Assembly: GCF_902859595.1 (NCBI RefSeq)
Contig: NZ_CADIJQ010000006.1
Span: forward strand, 186,001-250,000
Direction: 5' to 3'
Source: Achromobacter kerstersii
GTDB taxonomy: Bacteria; Pseudomonadota; Gammaproteobacteria; Burkholderiales; Burkholderiaceae_B
DNA: 64,000 nt
In this document: positions 24,537 through 34,715 of the stretch, one piece after another
How positions within the stretch are numbered: the stretch's first letter is position 1
How the letters are laid out: each line of letters starts with the position of its first letter
Made by a program: the position numbers and the translations under genes
The notes under the pieces: generated by a model
Told to the model about the DNA's origin: nothing
Seen by the model: only the letters and a program-made list of their open reading frames with translations
Database searches by the model: none

Positions 24537-25946
24537 ATGCTCTCGTTTTCCCGCAACACCGTTTATCCGGCTGGCGCCGGCTTGCCTGCATCGGAACGCC
24601 TGGGCGCGCTGTTAGCCGTCATGCTGGCGGTTTGCATGGCCAGCCTGGACACGGCCATCGCCAACACCGCGCTGCCCACCATTGCGCGCGACCTGCAAGC
24701 CAGCGACGCGGGCTCCATCTGGGTCATCAGCGGCTATCAGCTGGCGATGGTGGCGGGGCTGCTGCCTGCGGCGGCGCTCGGTGAAATCCTGGGCCATCGG
24801 CGCGTGTACATCGTGGGGCTGGTGGTGTTCACGTTGTCGTCGCTGGCTTGCGGGCTGGCGCCGTCGCTGCCCACGCTGGTGGTGGCGCGCATCTTGCAGG
24901 GCTTGGGCGCAGCGGGCGTGATGAGCGTGAACGGCGCGCTGCTGCGCTTTATCTATCCGTCGCACATGCTGGGCCGCGGCCTGGGGCTGAACGCGATGGT
25001 GGTGGGCTTGTCGTTCGCCGCCGGCCCCACGGCCGCATCGGCCATTCTGCTGCTGGGGTCGTGGCACTGGCTGTTCCTGATCAATGTGCCGATCGGCATT
25101 CTGGCGGCGGTGCTGGGCCTGCGCGGCCTGCCTGAAACCGCCCGCGCGCCGCACGGGTTTGATGGCGTCGCCGCATTGTTGTGCGCGCTGACGTTGGGTT
25201 TGTTCGTGCTGGGGTCCAACGAACTGGCGCATGCCGCGCCGTGGCCGCGCGTGGTGCTGGAGTGGGGCGGCGCCATCGCCAGCCTGTGGCTGCTGATGCG
25301 CCGGCAAGCAGGGCATCCCGCCCCGATCCTGGCCGTGGACCTGCTGCGCCGGCCCTTGTTCGCCTTGTCCGCCGCCACCGCCGTTTGCGCCTTCGCCGCG
25401 CAGGCGCTGGCGTTCGTCTCGCTGCCTTTTCTGTTCCAGACGGTGCTGGGCTACAGCCAGGTGCATACCGGCTTTCTGATTACCCCGTGGCCGGTCGTTG
25501 TGGCCATCATGGCGCCGATTGCGGGGCGCCTGTCCGACAAGTATCCCGCCGGCATCTTGGGCGGCGTCGGCCTTGCGCTGTTGGCGCTGGGCATGGTGCT
25601 GCTGGCATTGATGCCCGCCACGCCGTCGGTGTGGGACATCTCGTGGCGCATGGCGATTTGCGGCGCGGGCTTTGGTTTTTTCCAGTCGCCCAATCTGCGC
25701 GCCATCATGACCTCTGCCCCGGCATCGCGGGCCGGTGGCGCAAGCGGCATGATCGGCACCGTGCGCCTGTTGGGCCAGGCCACCGGCGCGGCGCTGGTGG
25801 CCGCCTGCTTCCATGTATCCAACACGCACGGCGCGATTGCCGCCTTGTGGCTGGGCGGATTGTGTGCGGCGCTGGCCTGCATCGCCAGCTTTTCCCGATT
25901 GCGGTTTGACGCGTCGGAACCGACGCAAGCGTCCGCGACGAGGTAG
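24537..25946 (+). CDS. MFS multidrug transporter, DHA2 (EmrB/QacA) type
   Basis: A 469-aa inner-membrane drug:proton antiporter-type protein with about 14 hydrophobic segments. Motif D1-like LDTAIANTALPTIARDL lies near residues 40-56, and motif A-like GEILGHRRVYIVG near 82-94, as in the QacA/EmrB group. A second loop, GRLSDKYPAG, recurs near 330. It is monocistronic and divergent from the pilus operon; no adjacent EmrA-type adaptor or regulator is visible. The ribosome site before ATG 24537 is weak. Confidence 0.9.
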   Translation: MLSFSRNTVYPAGAGLPASERLGALLAVMLAVCMASLDTAIANTALPTIARDLQASDAGSIWVISGYQLAMVAGLLPAAALGEILGHRRVYIVGLVVFTLSSLACGLAPSLPTLVVARILQGLGAAGVMSVNGALLRFIYPSHMLGRGLGLNAMVVGLSFAAGPTAASAILLLGSWHWLFLINVPIGILAAVLGLRGLPETARAPHGFDGVAALLCALTLGLFVLGSNELAHAAPWPRVVLEWGGAIASLWLLMRRQAGHPAPILAVDLLRRPLFALSAATAVCAFAAQALAFVSLPFLFQTVLGYSQVHTGFLITPWPVVVAIMAPIAGRLSDKYPAGILGGVGLALLALGMVLLALMPATPSVWDISWRMAICGAGFGFFQSPNLRAIMTSAPASRAGGASGMIGTVRLLGQATGAALVAACFHVSNTHGAIAALWLGGLCAALACIASFSRLRFDASEPTQASATR

Positions 25947-26269
25947 GGCGGCCGGGCCGTCCACAGGGGCGATCCAGCGTGGGCTTGGACCGGGGCAACT
26001 AAGCCGCCGACTAAGCCGCCGACTAAGCCACCGACTATGCCGCCGACTATGCCGCCGACTATGCCGCCGACTATGCCATCAACTATGCCGCCAACCCAGC
26101 CGGCAACGCATCGCTCAGATGGCACCAAAACGCAACAATGTTGCGCTATTTTTCAATATATTCAAGCAACACGCCGACATATTCGTAAGTTGTGAAACAG
26201 CCGCTAAATATCCCAGCGGCGAGGTCGTAATTGTCGTTGCAGCACTCGCTGTATCTGGGAACGACACGC
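25947..26269. other. Intergenic region with tandem repeats
   Basis: About 320 nt between the MFS gene and the chemoreceptor. The left part holds the 12-bp repeat array at 25997-26092. The right part is AT-richer (26130-26220) and probably carries the chemoreceptor promoter. No gene is seen. Confidence 0.6.
25997..26092. repeat. Tandem array of eight 12-bp units
   Basis: Eight uninterrupted units related to GACTATGCCGCC (variants GACTAAGCCGCC, GACTAAGCCACC, GACTATGCCATC, AACTATGCCGCC). The unit length is a multiple of three, but no credible gene spans the array. Confidence 0.85.
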
Positions 26270-27868
26270 ATGACACAGTTTTTGAAAGACATCACGATCC
26301 GCCGCATGATTCTGTGCACCTTGCTCATGATCAGCGCCCTGATTACCGGCCTGTCGGCCATCAGCGTCAACGGATTGCGCAGCGCCGGCGAGGCGCTTGC
26401 CGACAGCAACGAACTCCTGCACGAAGTCTCCGCCCTGTCCCGGGTCAATGATCAGATCATGCGGGCGCGGTTGCGCCTGTCGCGCCAGCTGGAATACGCC
26501 AGCGATGGCCAGGCGGCCCAAGCCGCCGAAGAAGGGCGCAGCATCGACGCCGCGCTGAACGAAGCCCGCAAGCAGCAAGCGGTCTTTATCGATCTGGCCA
26601 AAAAGGACGCGCCCACCGCCATCCTGGAGCCCATGCAAGCGGGCTTTGACGCGCTGGTCAACGGCGGCATCGCCGTGCAGCGTCAGCATCTGGACGCGGG
26701 CGACATCCCGCGCGCCCGTGCGCACGCGGCAAGCGCCGTCGTCGCCTCCAGCCGTGCCTTCGGCAAGAGCATCGAAAACTACGAGGCCTACGCCAAGGAA
26801 CGCGAAACCCAGTTGTGGGCCGATGCGGCCAACAAGCGCCAGCAGGCTTACATCGGCATGGGCGTTGTGCTGGGCATCTGCCTGTTGCTGCTGGTGCTCG
26901 GCGACCGCTATGTGGTGGTGTTCGTGCGGCAGCCGCTGGAATCCATCAAAGCCCATTTCCGGCGCATCGCCAGCGGCGACCTGACCGCGCCCATTCCGCA
27001 CTATGGCGCCAACTGCGTGGGCCAGATGATTCCGTATCTGCAAGAGATGCAGGCGAGCCTGGTGCGCACGGTGCACGCGGTGCGCGAAGGCGTCATCGAG
27101 ATCAACACGGGGTCCAGCGAGATCGCGGCCGGCAACCAGGACTTGTCCAGCCGCACCGAGCAGCAGGCGGCCTCGCTTGAGGAAACCGCCGCCAGCATGG
27201 AGCAGCTGCTGTCCACCGTCACCAGCAACGCCGAAAATGCCCGCCAGGCCAACCAGATGGCGGCCACCGCAAGCGAAGTGGTTCAGCGCGGCGGCCAGGC
27301 GGTCAAGCAAGCCGTCAGCACCATGCGCGAAATTGCGCAGGACTCGGGCCGCATCGAAGACATTGTCAGCGTGATCGACGGCATCGCTTTCCAGACCAAC
27401 ATCCTGGCCTTGAACGCAGCGGTGGAAGCGGCGCGTGCGGGCGAGGAGGGCAAGGGCTTTGCCGTGGTGGCGGCCGAAGTGCGGTCGCTGGCGCAGCGCA
27501 GCGCGGGCGCCGCCAAAGAAATCAAGCAGCTGCTCAACACGTCCGGCGCCACGGTGCAGGCGGGCTCAGTGCAGGTGGAAGCTGCGGGGCGCACGATGGA
27601 AGAGATTCTGTCGACCATCGAACGCCTGACCCTGCTGGTCAACGACATCGCATCCGCATCGCACGAACAGGTGACAGGTATCGACCAGGTGAACACCGCG
27701 GTGAACCAGATGGATCAGGTCACGCAGCAAAACGCGGCGCTGGTCGAAGAAGCGGCGGCCGCCGCGTCTTCGCTTGAAACGCAGGCGCAGCGTTTGCAGA
27801 GCGCGGTCAGCGCGTTCCGTTTGCCGCCGCTGATCCAGGACCAACGCGCCATCGCCATCGCGGCCTGA
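26270..27868 (+). CDS. Methyl-accepting chemotaxis protein
   Basis: A 532-aa chemoreceptor: membrane segment at about residues 12-32, a helical periplasmic domain of about 150 residues (four-helix-bundle type), a second membrane segment near 195-215 ([14 protein letters not shown]), HAMP (about 215-270), then the signalling domain with the hairpin tip [22 protein letters not shown] intact for CheA/CheW contact. No C-terminal CheR-tethering pentapeptide is present. GGGA lies about 9 nt before ATG 26270. The ligand is unknown; it is a lone gene. Confidence 0.93.
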   Translation: MTQFLKDITIRRMILCTLLMISALITGLSAISVNGLRSAGEALADSNELLHEVSALSRVNDQIMRARLRLSRQLEYASDGQAAQAAEEGRSIDAALNEARKQQAVFIDLAKKDAPTAILEPMQAGFDALVNGGIAVQRQHLDAGDIPRARAHAASAVVASSRAFGKSIENYEAYAKERETQLWADAANKRQQAYIGMGVVLGICLLLLVLGDRYVVVFVRQPLESIKAHFRRIASGDLTAPIPHYGANCVGQMIPYLQEMQASLVRTVHAVREGVIEINTGSSEIAAGNQDLSSRTEQQAASLEETAASMEQLLSTVTSNAENARQANQMAATASEVVQRGGQAVKQAVSTMREIAQDSGRIEDIVSVIDGIAFQTNILALNAAVEAARAGEEGKGFAVVAAEVRSLAQRSAGAAKEIKQLLNTSGATVQAGSVQVEAAGRTMEEILSTIERLTLLVNDIASASHEQVTGIDQVNTAVNQMDQVTQQNAALVEEAAAAASSLETQAQRLQSAVSAFRLPPLIQDQRAIAIAA

Positions 27869-27907
27869 GGGCGGCGGCCGGCTAGGTGCGGCCGGCCAGG
27901 CGCACCC

Positions 27908-27949
27908 AACTCGGCGCCCCCAGCTCGGCGCTCCCAGCTCGGCGCCCCC
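27908..27949. repeat. Three 14-bp tandem repeats
   Basis: Units AACTCGGCGCCCCC, AGCTCGGCGCTCCC and AGCTCGGCGCCCCC lie back to back between the convergent chemoreceptor and nitrilase-family genes. Confidence 0.75.
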
Positions 27950-27952
27950 CAC

Positions 27953-28717
27953 CTATTCCTTCACGTAGCAGGGGTATTGCGACTGCTGCGCGCGTGAACG
28001 CGCCGGGTCCACGTCGACCACCACGATGGATTCCGTGTCGGTGGATTGCGCCAGCGGCTCGCCGTTGGGCTGGAAGGCGAACGCGCGGCCACCGAATACC
28101 TGGCCGTCGGCGGTGCGCCCAGCGCGGTTGGAACTGACCACGTAGCAACCGGACGTGATGGCCGCCATCGCGCCCGCGGTCAGCCAGCGCCCGATGGATG
28201 CGCCGCTTGCGCGCGGCACCACGATCAGCTCTGCCCCGTCGCGTCCGTAACGACGCGACCGTTCGTTGAACATCAGCTCGGTGCACAGCTGCACGCCCAG
28301 ACGAATGCCGCCCACGTCGACGACTTCAAACCCCTCCATCGCCGGACGAAACCAGGTGGCTTCAAAGAACCCCGGCTCTTCCGGGAAGTACTGCTTGTGA
28401 TGCAGGCGCGTGTAGCGCCCGCCCTGCAAGGCGAAGGCTTCGTTTGCCAACCGGTCGCCTGCGGGTATGGGGCGGGACGAGACAATAGCCGGCACCGGCA
28501 GCACCGCCAACGCGGTCAGGCCCGCTTCGTGCATGCGCACGGATTCGGCCGCACGCGCCGGATCGTAGACGGGCGAGCCCGCCAGCCACTCGCCAAAAGG
28601 CATCTCGTTCGTGACGAGCAGGTCGGGTTCCAATTCGGCAATGCGCTCGGCAATGCCTGCCCACGTGGGGCTATCGGGGGCCAGATCCACCGGCCCTTCC
28701 ATCATGCAGATCCGCAT
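27953..28717 (-). CDS. Carbon-nitrogen hydrolase (nitrilase superfamily) at the end of the hut cluster
   Basis: A 254-aa hydrolase of the nitrilase superfamily, which cleaves amide, carbamoyl or nitrile C-N bonds. A Glu-Lys-Cys set is visible: Glu38 (TNEMPFGEW), Lys108 (LHHKQYFPEE) and Cys145 (GVQLCTELMF), although the Cys context differs from the common CYD form. AGGAGA before ATG 28717 gives a clear start. It is downstream of hutI on the same strand across a 233-nt gap with tandem repeats. No hutF or hutG is seen in the cluster, so a role in a late step of histidine breakdown is possible but is only inference. Confidence 0.85.
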   Translation of the reverse strand: MRICMMEGPVDLAPDSPTWAGIAERIAELEPDLLVTNEMPFGEWLAGSPVYDPARAAESVRMHEAGLTALAVLPVPAIVSSRPIPAGDRLANEAFALQGGRYTRLHHKQYFPEEPGFFEATWFRPAMEGFEVVDVGGIRLGVQLCTELMFNERSRRYGRDGAELIVVPRASGASIGRWLTAGAMAAITSGCYVVSSNRAGRTADGQVFGGRAFAFQPNGEPLAQSTDTESIVVVDVDPARSRAQQSQYPCYVKE

Positions 28718-28804
28718 ACGTTCTCCTGGATGCGCGGCGCGCCCGGCATCGGACGCGGTCAGGCCACATCGTAGAACGCCGCGCGTGGCGATAGTGCGGC
28801 GGCG

Positions 28805-28886
28805 GCGCACGTGGTCCGTATCCGACGCGTCGTGGTCCGTATCCGGCGCACGTGGTCCGTATCCGGCGCACGTGGTCCGTTTTCCG
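28805..28886. repeat. Four tandem repeats of 20-21 bp
   Basis: Units related to GCGCACGTGGTCCGTATCCG at 28805-28824, 28825-28845, 28846-28865 and 28866-28886, in the gap between hutI and the nitrilase-family gene. Confidence 0.85.
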
Positions 28887-28950
28887 CCGCAGCCGTGTGG
28901 CCGCGCACGGCATCCCCTTCGACCGCAAAGCCGTGCGCGTTCCGCGCGGT

Positions 28951-30168
28951 TCAGGCCAGCGCCGCCATGTCCAGCAACGCGCCGTGGCGAATCACGCGCT
29001 TGGGCAGGTCGCCGCCAATCCAGTACGCCAACTCCGACGGATGCGCGATGTCCCACGCGACAAAGTCCGCCACCTTGCCGGCCTCAAGCGCCCCATGCGT
29101 GGCCTGCAAGCCCAACGCGCGTGCCGCGTGTACGGTGGCGCCCGCCAGCGCCTCTTCCGGCGTCATCTTGAACAAGGTACATGCCATGCTCAGCATCAGC
29201 CGCAACGACAACACGGGCGACGTACCCGGGTTCAGGTCAGTGGAAATCGCAATCGGCACACCATGGCGGCGCAGCAGCTCCAGCGGTGGCAGCTGCGTTT
29301 CACGCAAGGCGTAGAACGCGCCCGGCAACAACACCGCCACCGTGCCAGCCTGGGCCATGGCCAGCACATCGCTTTCGGTCAGGTATTCAAGATGGTCCGC
29401 CGACAAGGCGCCATAACGCGCCGCCAAACTTGCGCCATGCAGCGACGACAATTGCTCGGCATGCAGCTTCACGGGCAAATCCAGATGCCTCGCGGCCTGG
29501 AACACGCGTTCAACCTGTTCAGGCGAAAACGCCAGATGCTCACAGAACGCATCCACCGCATCCACCAGCCCTTCGGCGGCCAGCACCGGCAACATGCGGC
29601 GCGCCACTTCGTCGATGTAATCGTCGGGCCGCCCGCGGAATTCGGGCGGCAGCGCGTGCGCGGCAAGGCAGGTCGCCTGCACCGTCAGCGGCAGCGTCTG
29701 GCCCAGCCGGCGCGCCACACGCAGCATCTTGCGTTCGTTAGGCAAATCCAGCCCGTAGCCCGACTTGACTTCAAGCGTGGTGACGCCGTCGCGCAGCAGA
29801 TGCAGCGCACGCTTGCGCGCGCTGACATAGAGTTCGTCTTCCGAGGCTTCGCGGGTGGCGCGCACGGTGCTGGCAATGCCGCCGCCTTGCGCGGCGATCG
29901 TTGCATAGTCCACGCCTTGCAGGCGTTGTTCGAACTCGGTGCTGCGGTTGCCGCCAAACACCAGATGGGTATGGCAGTCGATCAGGCCGGGCGTAACCCA
30001 CGCCCCGCCCAGATCATGGACATGCGCCGCATCCACGCCTGGCAACTCGGCCTCTGGCCCGATCCATTCGATACGATCGGCGCGCGTCACGATGGCCGCG
30101 CGCTCAATCACCGCATAGCCACCACCCGCCATCGTGGCGGCGTGGCAGTGTCGCCAGACCTGTCTCAT
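28951..30168 (-). CDS. hutI: Imidazolonepropionase
   Basis: A 405-aa amidohydrolase-superfamily enzyme that opens the imidazolone ring to N-formimidoyl-L-glutamate, the third step of histidine degradation. Metal-site motifs are present: [10 protein letters not shown] near residues 70-79, KLHAEQ and SADHLEYL in the barrel, and STDLNPG near 320. The length matches the family (about 400-410). ATG 30168 lies 6 nt after AGGAG; the ATG 6 nt upstream abuts that site and is less likely. It is 24 nt from the amino acid permease gene, within the hut operon. Confidence 0.97.
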   Translation of the reverse strand: MRQVWRHCHAATMAGGGYAVIERAAIVTRADRIEWIGPEAELPGVDAAHVHDLGGAWVTPGLIDCHTHLVFGGNRSTEFEQRLQGVDYATIAAQGGGIASTVRATREASEDELYVSARKRALHLLRDGVTTLEVKSGYGLDLPNERKMLRVARRLGQTLPLTVQATCLAAHALPPEFRGRPDDYIDEVARRMLPVLAAEGLVDAVDAFCEHLAFSPEQVERVFQAARHLDLPVKLHAEQLSSLHGASLAARYGALSADHLEYLTESDVLAMAQAGTVAVLLPGAFYALRETQLPPLELLRRHGVPIAISTDLNPGTSPVLSLRLMLSMACTLFKMTPEEALAGATVHAARALGLQATHGALEAGKVADFVAWDIAHPSELAYWIGGDLPKRVIRHGALLDMAALA

Positions 30169-30192
30169 GCACATCTCCTGAAAGCAACTACA

Positions 30193-31602
30193 TCAGTCCG
30201 AACCTTGCGCCAACGGCACGGAAATGCCGCCGTCACCCGGACGATTGGGATAGACCCAGAAACGGTACGCCACGCAAAGCAGCGCAATCCACACCACGCC
30301 CACGGCCAGCGCGGCCTGCGTGCGCGGGAAGTAACCCAGCACGGCAATCACGAACACCATGAACGCAATGGCCAGCAACGGACCCACCGGCCAGAACGGC
30401 ACCGGGAATTTCAATTCCGCGACCTCTTCCGCGCTCATCTTGCGCCGCATCGCCACTTGCGACAACAGGATCATCAGCCAGACCCACACCGTGGCAAAGG
30501 TAGCGATGGAAGCGATCAGCATGAACACGCCCTCGGGAATCAGGTAGTTCAGCAGCACCCCCAGCAGCAGCGCAATCGACATCACCACCACGGTCATCCA
30601 CGGCACGCCGTTCTGGGAGACGGCCGCGAACCCGCGCGGCGCCTGGCCTTGCTGCGCCATGCCATACAGCATGCGGCCCGCGCCGAAGATGTCGCTATTG
30701 ATGGCCGACACCGCCGCCGAGATCACCACGATATTGAGAATGGTGGCCGCCGAGCCTATGCCCAGGCTATCGAAGATCTGCACGAAAGGGCTGCCCTTGC
30801 TGCCGATCTGGGTCCAGGGGAAGATCGACATCAGCACGAACAGCGTCAGCACATAGAACAGCAGAATGCGCATCGGCACCGCGTTGATGGCGCGCGGAAT
30901 GGTGCGGCCCGGGTCCTTGGCTTCGCCCGCCGTGATGCCGATGATTTCAATGCCGCCAAACGCAAACACCACCACCGCCAGCGACGCAATCAGCCCGCCC
31001 ACGCCATTGGGCATGAAGCCGCCGTGCTCCCACAGGTTATGCACACCGGTTGCTGCGGTATCCGCGCTCAGGCCGAAACCAAACAGCATGATGCCCAGGC
31101 CGCCCGCGATCATCGCAATGATGGCGCCCACCTTCAGCAGCGACAGCCAGAATTCCAGTTCGCCAAACACCTTCACCGACAGCAGGTTGATGGCGCCAAT
31201 GAAGAACACGATCGATAGCACCCAGATCCAGCGCGGCACATCGGGGTACCAGAAACCCATGTAAAGCCCGAACGCCGTGATGTCGGCCAGGCACACGATG
31301 ATCATCTCAAACGCATAGGTCCAGCCCGTGAGAAAGCCCGCAATCGGGCCGAGATAGTTGGTGGCGTAATGCCCGAACGAACCCGACACCGGGTTGCGCA
31401 CCGCCATTTCCCCTAACGCGCGCATCACCATGTACACGGCGGCGCCCGCCACGATGTAGGCCAGCAGCACCGACGGGCCAGCCTCTTGAATGGCCTTGGC
31501 TGATCCGTAGAACAGCCCCGTGCCAATGGCCGAACCCAACGCCATGAATCGGATATGTCTGGCGTTGAGTCCCCGTTTGAGATCCTGCGGTTGTGCTTGC
31601 AT
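30193..31602 (-). CDS. APC-family amino acid permease, probable histidine transporter
   Basis: A 469-aa inner-membrane permease with 12 hydrophobic segments, of the ProY/HutT-like amino acid transporter group. The N-terminal [28 protein letters not shown] spread over residues 7-34 is the usual substrate-binding entry of the APC family, and [14 protein letters not shown] near 225-240 is typical. GGAG lies 6 nt before ATG 31602. Its place between hutH and hutI makes histidine the likely substrate. Confidence 0.9.
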   Translation of the reverse strand: MQAQPQDLKRGLNARHIRFMALGSAIGTGLFYGSAKAIQEAGPSVLLAYIVAGAAVYMVMRALGEMAVRNPVSGSFGHYATNYLGPIAGFLTGWTYAFEMIIVCLADITAFGLYMGFWYPDVPRWIWVLSIVFFIGAINLLSVKVFGELEFWLSLLKVGAIIAMIAGGLGIMLFGFGLSADTAATGVHNLWEHGGFMPNGVGGLIASLAVVVFAFGGIEIIGITAGEAKDPGRTIPRAINAVPMRILLFYVLTLFVLMSIFPWTQIGSKGSPFVQIFDSLGIGSAATILNIVVISAAVSAINSDIFGAGRMLYGMAQQGQAPRGFAAVSQNGVPWMTVVVMSIALLLGVLLNYLIPEGVFMLIASIATFATVWVWLMILLSQVAMRRKMSAEEVAELKFPVPFWPVGPLLAIAFMVFVIAVLGYFPRTQAALAVGVVWIALLCVAYRFWVYPNRPGDGGISVPLAQGSD

Positions 31603-31721
31603 GTCTGTCTCCGTACTTGTTTTATAGGCGTACAGCATCAAACGCCGCGCGAGCGCCTTCTATGGGCGCGTGCGCACGGCGCAGCAATGGCGGCCGTCAA
31701 ACGACGGCCGCAACATCGAAA

Positions 31722-33251
31722 TCAAAGGCTGGGCAGCAGGCCGGCGGGCATCAGGCCATTCATGACATGCGCGCTGAGCAGGCCGCTGGCCGCCGCGATG
31801 TCAGGCGCGAAGAAGCGGTCTTCTTCGTAATGCGGCACCTGCTCGCGCAACGCGCGGCGCGCCTGCTCAAGCTTGGGCGACGTCTTCAAGCCTTCGCGGA
31901 AGTCCAGGCCCTGGCAGGCGCCCAGCCATTCGATGGCCAGGATGTCGCGCACGTTCTCAGCCATGGCCCACAGGCGCTTGCCCGCGTTGGGCGCCATGGA
32001 AACGTGGTCTTCCTGGTTGGCGGACGTGGGCATGCTGTCAATGCTGGCGGGGTGCGCCAGCGCCTTGTTGTCGCTGGCCAGCGCGGCGGCCGTGACCTGG
32101 GCGATCATGAAGCCCGAGTTGACGCCGCCCTTAGCAACCAGGAACGGCGGCAGCTGCGACATATGCTTGTCCATCATCAGCGCGATGCGCCGTTCCGACA
32201 GCGCGCCAATTTCCGCCAGCGCCAGCGCCAGGTTGTCGGCCACCAGCGCCACCGGTTCCGCATGGAAGTTGCCGCCAGAAATCACGTCGCCTTGGGCGGT
32301 GAACACCAGCGGGTTGTCGGACACCGCGTTTGCTTCAATTTGCAGCACCTGCGCCGCATGACGAATCTGCGTCAGGCAGGCGCCCATCACTTGCGGCTGG
32401 CAGCGCAGGGAGTAGGGGTCTTGCACCTTTTCGCAGTCCGCATGCGAATGGCCCACTTCACTGTCGTCGCCCAGCAGTTCGCGGTACACGGCCGCCACGG
32501 CAATCTGGCCGGGCTGGCCGCGTGCGGCGTGAATGCGGGCGTCAAAGGGCACGCGCGAGCCCAGCATGGCTTCCACGCTCAGGCTGCCGCAAACCAGACC
32601 CGCGGCCATCATGTCTTCGGCTTCGAACAAGCCACGCAACGCGTAGGCCGTGGACACCTGCGTGCCGTTCAGCAGCGCCAGCCCTTCCTTGGCGGCAAGC
32701 GTCAGCGGCACAAGGCCTGCACGCGCCAGCGCCTCTTGCGCAGGCAGCCATTCGCCTTGGAAGCGCGCGCGGCTTTCGCCCAGCAGCACCAGCGACATAT
32801 GCGCAAGCGGGGCCAGGTCACCCGATGCGCCGACCGAACCTTTCAGCGGGATGTGCGGGTAGACGCCCGCGTTCACCAGCGCAATCAGGCTGTCGATGAC
32901 GTGGCGGCGGATACCGGAATATCCACGCGCCAGGCTGTTGATCTTCAACACCATGATCAGGCGAACCATCGCGTCATCCAGCGCCTCGCCCACGCCCGCG
33001 GCGTGCGAGCGCACCAGCGACGTCTGCAAGGCTTGCAGGTCTTCGCGCGCGATCTTGGTCGAGGCCAGCAAGCCAAACCCGGTGTTGATGCCGTACACGG
33101 TACGGCCTTCCGCGATGATGCGTTCAACCGTCGCCACGCTGGCGTCGATGGGGTCCGCCGCACTGGCGTCCAGCGTCAGGCGCACGGGCTCGTGATACAC
33201 ACGGCGCAGATCCGACAAGGTCAGGTGGCCGGGCTTGATATGCAAATCCAT
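31722..33251 (-). CDS. hutH: Histidine ammonia-lyase
   Basis: A 509-aa enzyme that deaminates L-histidine to urocanate, the first step of the hut pathway. The MIO prosthetic group would form from Ala142-Ser143-Gly144 in [14 protein letters not shown]. Other family motifs are YGINTGFG near residue 53, and [12 protein letters not shown] lies about 7 nt before ATG 33251. Cytoplasmic tetramer in known members. It is flanked by an APC permease and an NCS1 permease. Confidence 0.97.
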   Translation of the reverse strand: MDLHIKPGHLTLSDLRRVYHEPVRLTLDASAADPIDASVATVERIIAEGRTVYGINTGFGLLASTKIAREDLQALQTSLVRSHAAGVGEALDDAMVRLIMVLKINSLARGYSGIRRHVIDSLIALVNAGVYPHIPLKGSVGASGDLAPLAHMSLVLLGESRARFQGEWLPAQEALARAGLVPLTLAAKEGLALLNGTQVSTAYALRGLFEAEDMMAAGLVCGSLSVEAMLGSRVPFDARIHAARGQPGQIAVAAVYRELLGDDSEVGHSHADCEKVQDPYSLRCQPQVMGACLTQIRHAAQVLQIEANAVSDNPLVFTAQGDVISGGNFHAEPVALVADNLALALAEIGALSERRIALMMDKHMSQLPPFLVAKGGVNSGFMIAQVTAAALASDNKALAHPASIDSMPTSANQEDHVSMAPNAGKRLWAMAENVRDILAIEWLGACQGLDFREGLKTSPKLEQARRALREQVPHYEEDRFFAPDIAAASGLLSAHVMNGLMPAGLLPSL

Positions 33252-33296
33252 TCTTGATCTCCTACGCCGGTCAGCCGGCTTCATGCAATGTCGTGG

Positions 33297-34715
33297 TTAC
33301 GCGGGTTCTTGCGTGGGCCGCCGCGCCGACGCGTCGGACGCATCGGCCTCAGGACGCGGCCCGCGCCGCGCAAACAGGTAATAAAGGATGCTGGGCACGA
33401 TCAGCCCGATGATCCACGAGATATCCACACCCCCCAGCCGCTCGACCATCGGGCCGGTGTAAAGCTTCGTCGAGATAAAGGGCATCTGCACCAGCACGCC
33501 AAACGCATAAACCAGAATGCCGGGCAGGTTCCAGCGCCCGTAACGCCCGTTCGGGTCGGACAGCGCCGGCACGTCGTAGCGCTCGCGGTTGACGAAGTAG
33601 TAGTCCACCAGATTCACCGCGCTCCACGGCACGAAGAACGCCAGCAGGAACAGAATGAAGGACTTGAATGCGTTCAGGAAAGAATGCTGGCCGATCAGCG
33701 CCACGGCCGTCGCCGCGCCCACGATCAGCACCACCGCCACCGCACGCTGGCGCCGCGTGATCTCGACATGGCCCCGAAAGCCGCTGACGATGGTTGCGAT
33801 GCACATGAAGCTGCCGTACGAATTCAGCGTGGAAATCGTGACCTTGCCAAACGCGATGCTGAAGTACAGCAGCGCCGCCATCGTTCCCGTGCCGCCCAGC
33901 CCGACGATGTACGCCACCTCGCGCCCCGCGAACTGGCCCGCCGCCATGGCCGCAGCCAGCACGCCCAGCACCATCGCAATCTGCGCGCCCAAGACAGACC
34001 CCAGCCCCACCGCCAGAAACGTCTTCACCGGAGACGTGCCGCTGGGCAGGTAACGCGAATAGTCCGCTACGTAAGGGCCATACGCGATCTGCCACGATGC
34101 CGCCAACGACACGGCCAGCAGGAATTTGTCCCAACTGAAATGCCGAATCTGCAGCAGCTGGCCCACGTCTCCCACCGCGATAACGCGGCTGAACAGGTAC
34201 ACGAAGGCGATCAGCCCGAACACCGTGGCGATGCGGCCGATGATGTGGATCACGCGGTAGCCGAACAGCGTGGCCGCGAAGATCAGGATGCCGGAGGTGT
34301 CGCTGACGCCGAACAACTGGCCCAGCGCCTGCCCCGACAACACCGTGCCCGTGGCGGTGAAGCCCAGGTACATCAGGCACACCAGCACGATCGGTATCGC
34401 CGCGCCGTACACGCCGAACTGCACGCGGCTGGAGATCATCTGCGGCAGGCCCAGTTTCGGGCCTTGCGCCGCATGCAGCGCCATCACCCCGCCGCCCAGC
34501 ACCTGCCCGATGAACAAGCCAATCAGCGACCAGAAGACGTCACCCCCCAACACCACGGCAAGCGCCCCGGTGACAATGGCCGTGATCTGCAGGTTGGCGC
34601 CCATCCACAGCGTGAACTGGCTGTAGAGCTTGCCGTGCCGCTCAGATTCCGGAATGTAGTCAATGGAGCGCCGCTCGATCAGCGGTGCGGCGCCTGGCTC
34701 ACCGTGCTGCGCCAT
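33297..34715 (-). CDS. NCS1-family permease, probable urocanate transporter
   Basis: A 472-aa membrane protein of the cytosine/purine/allantoin symporter family with about 12 segments. Family-like motifs are [19 protein letters not shown] near residues 33-51, [11 protein letters not shown] near 235, and [10 protein letters not shown] near 390. Position between hutU and hutH suggests urocanate, as Pseudomonas hut operons contain a urocanate transporter; this is inferred from context. The ATG at 34715 overlaps the hutU end by 17 nt. Confidence 0.88.
   Translation of the reverse strand: MAQHGEPGAAPLIERRSIDYIPESERHGKLYSQFTLWMGANLQITAIVTGALAVVLGGDVFWSLIGLFIGQVLGGGVMALHAAQGPKLGLPQMISSRVQFGVYGAAIPIVLVCLMYLGFTATGTVLSGQALGQLFGVSDTSGILIFAATLFGYRVIHIIGRIATVFGLIAFVYLFSRVIAVGDVGQLLQIRHFSWDKFLLAVSLAASWQIAYGPYVADYSRYLPSGTSPVKTFLAVGLGSVLGAQIAMVLGVLAAAMAAGQFAGREVAYIVGLGGTGTMAALLYFSIAFGKVTISTLNSYGSFMCIATIVSGFRGHVEITRRQRAVAVVLIVGAATAVALIGQHSFLNAFKSFILFLLAFFVPWSAVNLVDYYFVNRERYDVPALSDPNGRYGRWNLPGILVYAFGVLVQMPFISTKLYTGPMVERLGGVDISWIIGLIVPSILYYLFARRGPRPEADASDASARRPTQEPA

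Noticed and set aside
25997..26092. Possible CRISPR-like array
   Set aside because: The units are directly abutting 12-mers with no spacers and no cas genes are present.
25451..26128. Minus-strand frame encoding a Gly/Ile/Val repeat protein over the 12-bp array
   Set aside because: It overlaps the MFS gene antisense; the repeat protein is a translation of the minisatellite and has no start signal.
28852..31218. Very long open frame (788 codons) on the plus strand
   Set aside because: It is antisense to hutI and the amino acid permease, Arg/His/Gln-rich and without any domain; a by-product of high GC.
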